The translations under genes were made by a program, and so were the position numbers. Source: an uncultured Parvularcula sp. (lineage in GTDB: Bacteria; Pseudomonadota; Alphaproteobacteria; Caulobacterales; Parvularculaceae). Taken from it: 35,602 bases of DNA. The notes beneath the pieces were generated by a model. That model ran no database searches. It was not told the DNA's origin and worked only from the letters and a program-made list of their open reading frames with translations. Location of the stretch: NCBI GenBank assembly GCA_937919225.1, contig CALFRH010000150.1, forward strand, positions 1 to 35,602. Reading direction: 5' to 3'. Positions 31,361 to 35,602 of the stretch are shown here, piece after piece (positions within the stretch are counted from its first letter, which is position 1; every line of letters begins with the position of its first letter).

Positions 31361-32950
31361 TCAGCCCTCCACCGTTTCGGCGGCCTCCTCGCCTTCTTCC
31401 TCTTCGTCTGTGTCCCAACCGACTCGGCGGCGCGCTTCGGCAATCATGGTTTCGGCAAGATCAGGCTTCATACGGAACTTCTCAAGCATGCCTTCATAGT
31501 GCTTTTTCTCGCCGTCCACCCGCTCGGTCCAGCCGGTAAGGTCGTCCGCCACGCAGCCCGCGAAGTCCTCCAAGGTTTTCACCCCTTCTTCGGCGAGGGC
31601 GATCACCATTTTAAGGTTGAGGCCTTCCACCGTCAGAAGATCGTCAGCCACACCCATCTCCATGCGCTTGGCGTCGAGCTCTGCCCGTTCTTTTTCAAGC
31701 CATTCAAGGGCCCGGGCCTGAAGCTCTTCGGCGGTTTCCTCGTCAAAGCCTTCGATCTCGGCGATTTCTTCGATCTCGACATAGGCGATTTCTTCGATGC
31801 GGGTGAAGCCTTCCGCCACCAGAAGGTTCGCAATCATATCATCAACGTCGAGGACTTTCATGAAGAGGGCAGAGCGTTCGGCATATTCTTTCTGCCGTTT
31901 TGCGCCCTCTTCCTCTTCGGTCATGATGTCGATTTCATAACCCGTTAGCTGACTGGCGAGGCGAACATTCTGACCACGCCGACCAATGGCGAGGGAGAGC
32001 TGTTCGTCGGGAACCACGACTTCGATGCGTTCTAGTTCTTCGTCGAGGACCACTTTGGCCACTTCCGCCGGGGCGAGGGCGTTGACGACAAAGGTGGCTG
32101 TATCCTCCGACCAGGGAACAATATCGATTTTCTCGCCGCCCAGTTCGCCGACCACGGCCTGCACCCGGCTCCCCCGCATCCCGACGCAGGCGCCAACGGG
32201 ATCGATCGAGCTATCGTTGGAGTAGACGCCAATTTTTGCGCGGCTGCCCGGATCACGCGCCACGGCTTTGATTTCAATCACGCCATCATAAACTTCAGGC
32301 ACCTCTTGCTCGAACAGGCGGGCCATAAATTGCGGGTGAGAGCGGGAGAGGAAAATCTGCGGGCCTCGCGGCTCACGGCGCACATCGGCGATATAGGCGC
32401 GGACGCGGTCCCCTTGGCGCAAGGGTTCCCGCGGGATTTGCTGATCCCGGCGAATAATGGCTTCGCCTTTGCCAAGATCAACAATCACATGGCCATATTC
32501 AATGCGTTTAATGAGACCGGAGATCACCTCACCGATACGGTCTTTATAATCCTCATATTGATTATCCCGCTCGGCATCCCGGACCTTTTGGGTGATGACC
32601 TGCTTTGCGGCGAGGGCGGCCACTCTGCCAAAGTCCACCGGGGGCAGAGGGTCGGAGAGGAAGGCGCCGACTTCCGCCTCGGGGTTTTGTTTGAGGGCGT
32701 CTTTAAGGGCGATTTCCGCCGCTTCATTCTCGACCTCTTCTACCACTTCCATCAGGCGCCAGAGGCGGGTTTCCCCGGTTTGAGGATCAATCTCAGCTCG
32801 GACATTGGTTTCCTGCCCATAGCGAGAACGGGCAGCTCGGGAGAGGGCGTCCTCCATCGCTTCGATGACGATGGTTTTGTCGATCGATTTCTCTCTCGCG
32901 ACCGCGTCGGCGATTTGCATCAGTTCGATCTTATTGGCTGTGACGGCCAT
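31361..32950 (-). CDS. nusA: Transcription elongation/termination factor NusA
   Basis: NusA binds RNA polymerase and RNA, modulating pausing, termination and antitermination. The 529-residue product has the N-terminal polymerase-binding domain (KIELMQIADAVAREKSID), the S1 domain (about 135-205, including GEVISGLIKRIEYGHVIVDL), and KH1 with GACVGMRGSRVQAVVGEL. KH2 carries SLAIGRRGQNVRLASQLT. Two helix-hairpin-helix-like repeats then lead to an acidic tail ending EEEEGEEAAETVEG. AAGGAG precedes the ATG. It follows rimP by 12 bases. Confidence 0.96.
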   Translation of the reverse strand: MAVTANKIELMQIADAVAREKSIDKTIVIEAMEDALSRAARSRYGQETNVRAEIDPQTGETRLWRLMEVVEEVENEAAEIALKDALKQNPEAEVGAFLSDPLPPVDFGRVAALAAKQVITQKVRDAERDNQYEDYKDRIGEVISGLIKRIEYGHVIVDLGKGEAIIRRDQQIPREPLRQGDRVRAYIADVRREPRGPQIFLSRSHPQFMARLFEQEVPEVYDGVIEIKAVARDPGSRAKIGVYSNDSSIDPVGACVGMRGSRVQAVVGELGGEKIDIVPWSEDTATFVVNALAPAEVAKVVLDEELERIEVVVPDEQLSLAIGRRGQNVRLASQLTGYEIDIMTEEEEGAKRQKEYAERSALFMKVLDVDDMIANLLVAEGFTRIEEIAYVEIEEIAEIEGFDEETAEELQARALEWLEKERAELDAKRMEMGVADDLLTVEGLNLKMVIALAEEGVKTLEDFAGCVADDLTGWTERVDGEKKHYEGMLEKFRMKPDLAETMIAEARRRVGWDTDEEEEGEEAAETVEG

Positions 32951-32962
32951 GGGCGGTCTCCT

Positions 32963-33505
32963 TTAGTTCGTCTCGGAATGATTATCGTCGGTTGCACGTG
33001 CCTTCTCGGCGGCTTTGGACCGCCTAAGGCTTTCGGTGATGAGGTCGTCTGTCATCATGAGCTTCGCGCTTTGAATAAGAGCGAAGGGGATGAGGGCGGT
33101 GTCCTCCTCCCCTTGAAGGTCGATGCAAATATTGTCGTCTTCGGTGCCGGCGAGGGTGCCGCGGAACCGCTTTTGCCCCTCCACCAATTGGGTGAGTTCC
33201 AGCTTGGCTTCGAACCCTTCCCAGCGATCATAGTCTTTAAGCCGGGTGAGGGGCCGGTCGATACCGGGGGAAGACACTTCCAGCATATATTGATCCGGTA
33301 GCGGATCGGCATCCTCCATCACCACGGAAATGGCACGGGAGAGCTTGGCGCAATCCTCTGCCGTCATGGTGCCGTCGGGCCGCTCGGCCATAATCTGAAG
33401 GGTCTTGGTATTCGACCCCGACAGCCTGAGGCGCACAAGCTCGAACCCCTCCGCATCGATGATGGGGGTGAGCAGCTCCACAAGTCTGTCTTCTAACGGG
33501 GTCAA
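32963..33505 (-). CDS. rimP: Ribosome maturation factor RimP
   Basis: RimP is needed for maturation of the 30S subunit. The 180-residue product starts at TPLEDRLVELLTPIIDAEGFELVRLRL, the usual RimP opening. It has LYxLEVSSPGIDRPL-like sequence (YMLEVSSPGIDRPLTRLKDY). The C-terminal SH3-like domain follows (GTLAGTEDDNICIDL). I chose the TTG at 33505 because GAGG lies seven bases upstream and the domain starts there. The upstream in-frame extension runs through a terminator hairpin and is not credible as protein. It leads the rimP–nusA–ylxR–infB operon. Confidence 0.92.
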   Translation of the reverse strand: MTPLEDRLVELLTPIIDAEGFELVRLRLSGSNTKTLQIMAERPDGTMTAEDCAKLSRAISVVMEDADPLPDQYMLEVSSPGIDRPLTRLKDYDRWEGFEAKLELTQLVEGQKRFRGTLAGTEDDNICIDLQGEEDTALIPFALIQSAKLMMTDDLITESLRRSKAAEKARATDDNHSETN

Positions 33506-33537
33506 AATGGCCTCATTTTCATATGGTCTCAGGCCAC

Positions 33538-33580
33538 AAAAAAAGCGGCCTCGGAAGAGACCGCTTTTTGTTTTCCGAGG
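33538..33580 (-). terminator. Intrinsic terminator with competing antiterminator in the rimP leader (attenuator)
   Basis: On the minus strand GCGGTCTC (33564-33557) pairs with GAGGCCGC (33552-33545) around TTCC, with one G·U pair. It is flanked by five A and followed by seven T (33544-33538): a textbook intrinsic terminator 33 bases ahead of the rimP TTG. Just upstream, CCTCGGAA (33580-33573) is the exact reverse complement of TTCCGAGG (33556-33549), which spans the loop and half of the terminator stem. The two folds exclude each other. Confidence 0.72.
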
Positions 33581-33703
33581 TGTGCCCTCCAATTAGGCGC
33601 AAAGTGCGGCCTTGTCACCCCTTTTGCGCAAAAAGCGGGCGTTAAGGTCGCGCTGGCCTCGCCGTTGCATGGAAGCATGACGCCTTGTAACCGCAACCTT
33701 ACT

Positions 33704-34645
33704 ATGAGCATCGCCCTCATCATCGTGAATTACGGGACCGGCGCATTGGTTCTCTCCCATCTGCCGCAGATAAGGGCGGAGATGGCGGCGTTCCCAGGGT
33801 CTCGGCTGTTCATTGTCGATAATGCGTCACCGAATGGGGACGGGGCCCTTGTGGAAAAAGAGACCGCGGCGTTTGACGATGTCACGGTCATTGCGGCACC
33901 GCGCAATGGCGGCTTTTCCTACGGCAATAATCTAGGCTTTCGTGAGGCGCTGAACGGCGAGTTCAGCCATGTCTATCTCTTAAACCCGGACGCCTATCCC
34001 CTGCAGGGATGTCTGAAGACCCTGATAACGTTTCTCGATGTACGTTCTAAAGTGGGGGCGGTGGGCAGTCGGTTGGAAGGGGAGGACGGCACGGTGCAAA
34101 CATCCGCCTTTCGGTTCAGCACGATCGCGAGTGAGTTCGAAGGCACCACCTGGACCGGGGTCTTCCGTAAGCTGCTTAACCGCTATGTGGTGGCGCCGCC
34201 CCCCCGGGGTGAAGCTCACACCACGGACTGGTTGTGCGGGGCGTCGATCCTTTTCCGGCGAGATGTGATTGAACGCTTAGGTCCCATGGATGAGCATTAC
34301 TTCCTCTATTATGAAGAGGTGGACTACCAGCGGGCGGTCTGGGACGCAGGGTTTGAGATTTGGTATGAACCTGCCGCCCGGGCTGTGCATTTGGTGGGTC
34401 AGTCAACGGATATGAAAGACGGCAAGCAACGGGCAGGCCTTATTCCGTCCTATTGGTACGACTCCCGGCTTTATTACTTCACCAAGAACCATGGGCGCCT
34501 TTATGCCCTGGGGGCGGATATGGCATGGATTGGCGGTAAGGCGGTGCGCGCAGTGCGCTGGCTGGTGACAGGCAAGGGGCTGGGCCCCACTTTGGCGGAA
34601 GTACGAGGCATTTTCTCCGCCCGCAGAAGGCGGCGCGTGACATGA
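33704..34645 (+). CDS. Family 2 glycosyltransferase (rhamnosyltransferase-like)
   Basis: A cytosolic GT-A glycosyltransferase of about 313 residues. It starts SIALIIVNYGTGALV. Motifs include FIVDNASPNGDGALV, NGGFSYGNNLGFREAL, and VYLLNPDAYPL with the D-x-D-like N-P-D. WLCGASILFRRDVIERLGPMDEHYFLYYEEVDYQRAVWDAGFEIWY is the conserved C-terminal block of WbbL-like rhamnosyltransferases. It probably transfers a sugar to a lipid-linked polysaccharide. Starts at 33665 and 33677 are also open; 33704 fits the domain but lacks a clear ribosome binding site. It overlaps the acetyltransferase gene by four bases. Confidence 0.88.
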   Translation: MSIALIIVNYGTGALVLSHLPQIRAEMAAFPGSRLFIVDNASPNGDGALVEKETAAFDDVTVIAAPRNGGFSYGNNLGFREALNGEFSHVYLLNPDAYPLQGCLKTLITFLDVRSKVGAVGSRLEGEDGTVQTSAFRFSTIASEFEGTTWTGVFRKLLNRYVVAPPPRGEAHTTDWLCGASILFRRDVIERLGPMDEHYFLYYEEVDYQRAVWDAGFEIWYEPAARAVHLVGQSTDMKDGKQRAGLIPSYWYDSRLYYFTKNHGRLYALGADMAWIGGKAVRAVRWLVTGKGLGPTLAEVRGIFSARRRRRVT

Positions 34646-35190
34646 CCACTCCTTTCGCGGCCAGTAGCGGCAATCAGAACCCGTCCGGCATCGGCTTTTG
34701 GTCTTTGGTGGCTGAAGATCGCCGGACCCAGGAACATGGGATGGGTAGCCAGGGGTTCTGGGCGCTTTATGCTCACCGTTTTGGTAATTGGCGGATGGGC
34801 TTGCCGAAACTTCTCCGTATACCGGCAACCCTTTCTTATCGGGTCATGGCGAAATTCGTTCAACTGCTATGTGGCATCGATCTTCCCTTCACGGTGCAGG
34901 TGGGGCGTCGGGTCCGGCTTGAACATTTTGGGGGCATGATCCTTATCGCACACTCTATTGGCGATGACGTGACTATTCGGCAGAATAAGACGTTTGGTAT
35001 AAAGAAGATTATGGGGGAGCGCGCTTGGCCCCGCATTGGTAACGGTGTCGACATTGGCGTGGGGGCAGTCATCATTGGTGATGTCAGTGTGGGCGAGGGG
35101 GCGATGATTGGTGCCAATGCGGTAGTGCTAGAGGATGTGCCCCCGGGTGCAGTAGCGGTGGGGGTGCCGGCGCGGGTGATTGAGCGGTAG
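34642..35190 (+). CDS. Left-handed beta-helix (hexapeptide) acetyltransferase, CysE-like
   Basis: A 182-residue acetyltransferase. The N-terminal helical segment (GFWALYAHRFGNWRMG) is typical of serine-acetyltransferase-like enzymes of polysaccharide clusters. From about residue 85 hexapeptide repeats form the beta-helix: VRLEHFGGMILIAHSIGDDV, then IGNGVDIGVGAVIIGDVSVG and AMIGANAVVLEDVPPGAVAV. It probably O-acetylates a sugar on a cell-surface polysaccharide, given the adjacent glycosyltransferase. A role in cysteine synthesis is the less likely alternative. It overlaps the glycosyltransferase gene by four bases (ATGA). Confidence 0.85.
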   Translation: MTTPFAASSGNQNPSGIGFWSLVAEDRRTQEHGMGSQGFWALYAHRFGNWRMGLPKLLRIPATLSYRVMAKFVQLLCGIDLPFTVQVGRRVRLEHFGGMILIAHSIGDDVTIRQNKTFGIKKIMGERAWPRIGNGVDIGVGAVIIGDVSVGEGAMIGANAVVLEDVPPGAVAVGVPARVIER

Positions 35191-35218
35191 GGTTAAAAGG
35201 TGACGCTACAATTTCCTC

Positions 35219-35265
35219 ATCCCGTGCGCGGTGCGTCACGAAGTGACGCTCTGCAGGCACGGGAT
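35219..35265. repeat. Palindromic repeat between the acetyltransferase gene and trmB
   Basis: ATCCCGTGC (35219-35227) pairs with GCACGGGAT (35257-35265), and inside GCGTCAC/GTGACGC (35233-35239 with 35243-35249) forms a stem with a GAA loop. The gap 35191-35368 holds no gene. It may separate the convergent acetyltransferase and trmB transcripts, but no T-tract follows. Confidence 0.65.
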
Positions 35266-35368
35266 CTCGTTGGTTGTCTGAAGCCCCCGCGGGTCTACGC
35301 AGCGTCATTGCATACTGCAGCATGCCCGGGTTGACGATAGTGGGGCGCTTATCTTTGTAGGATGCGCC

Positions 35369-35602
35369 TTAACCAACCCGCAAAAACCTCAAATAGGTAT
35401 CTGGCCGACCCTCCCGCACGCCTTTTGCGTCATAGCGGGTTTGGGGCCAATCGGCTGGTCGGTCTCGCCAGTCGGCGGCGGTTCTCGCCTGCCAATCAAA
35501 GTCATGAGACTGACGATTATGCAGCACGATATGCAAAAGCGTCCATCGCACATAGTCGGGGATATCAGAACTCACCCGCAACTCACCCCCGGGGCGCAAT
35601 AG
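35369..35602 (-). CDS. trmB: tRNA (guanine-N7-)-methyltransferase TrmB, C-terminal part
   Basis: Only the last ~77 residues lie in the window; the 5' end runs off the right edge. The visible part has LLRPGGELRVSSDIPDYVRW, matching the end of the SAM-binding fold, and WPQTRYDAKGVREGRPDTYLRF, close to the conserved TrmB C-terminus (W-x-x-T-R-Y/F-x-x-K). The enzyme makes m7G46 in tRNA. In many alphaproteobacteria trmB directly precedes rimP; here two polysaccharide genes intervene. Confidence 0.85.
   Translation of the reverse strand, partial: LLRPGGELRVSSDIPDYVRWTLLHIVLHNRQSHDFDWQARTAADWRDRPADWPQTRYDAKGVREGRPDTYLRFLRVG

Noticed and set aside
31140-31418. 93-codon upstream extension of ylxR
   Set aside because: It crosses the dispersed palindromic repeat and the end of nusA, has low-complexity Arg/Gly sequence, and the DUF448 domain starts only at 31139.
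32306-33301. 331-codon plus-strand frame opposite nusA and rimP
   Set aside because: Antisense shadow of two conserved genes, open because of the high GC content.
33506-33592. N-terminal extension of RimP from an upstream TTG
   Set aside because: It is encoded by the terminator hairpin; RimP proteins start at the TPLEDRL-like segment, and GAGG supports the TTG at 33505.

Overview
This window looks like conserved core chromosome of an alphaproteobacterium. The strongest pointers are the order rho–hemJ–hemE | ppsR–maf–aroE–coaE–dnaQ, which is the gene neighbourhood of the Caulobacter/Rickettsia-type replication origin, a RegB/RegA redox two-component pair beside a SenC gene, a DUF1674 protein, and many GC-rich palindromic intergenic repeats. 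A marine Parvularcula- or Caulobacter-like lineage would fit, but the species cannot be fixed from the sequence alone.

Layout. 1–3.2 kb: rho, hemJ and hemE on the minus strand. 3.2–3.5 kb: a gene-free 319-bp gap carrying DnaA-box-like and W-box-like motifs, the likely chromosomal origin. 3.5–7.25 kb: ppsR–maf–aroE–coaE, overlapping end to end on the plus strand, followed by dnaQ. 7.25–14.2 kb: a minus-strand exopolysaccharide cluster of five genes: a WecG-type glycosyltransferase fused to a STAS-like domain, a large TPR lipoprotein, an ExeA-like ATPase, a GT4 and a GT2 glycosyltransferase. The TPR and ATPase genes resemble those of XrtA/PEP-CTERM export loci, but no exosortase lies in the window. 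14.3–15.6 kb: DUF1674 and htpX, divergent, with an inverted repeat between them. 15.7–18.7 kb: a TonB-dependent siderophore receptor behind a palindromic operator candidate, and a DUF454 membrane protein. 18.8–21.4 kb: regB–regA, divergent from senC. 21.5–25.7 kb: phaZ (PHB depolymerase) and polA. 25.7–27.6 kb: a repeat-rich accessory stretch with a small XRE regulator behind a strong operator-like palindrome, a DUF4282 membrane protein and tRNA-Thr(CGT). 27.7–33.5 kb: the minus-strand transcription/translation operon rimP–nusA–ylxR–infB. 33.7–35.2 kb: a rhamnosyltransferase-like GT2 and a hexapeptide acetyltransferase lying between rimP and trmB. The window ends inside trmB.

How the parts fit together. 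Most genes are housekeeping: transcription termination and antitermination, haem synthesis, replication and repair, and translation initiation. Two separate surface-polysaccharide modules are embedded in them. The most notable structures are the origin-like hemE–ppsR gap; a mutually exclusive terminator/antiterminator pair in the rimP–nusA–infB leader; the GT26–STAS fusion; three palindromic operator candidates upstream of the TonB receptor, the XRE gene and htpX/DUF1674; a Leu at the usual Phe position of the PolA O-helix; and several families of dispersed palindromic repeats. I did not find an obviously new multi-gene system.
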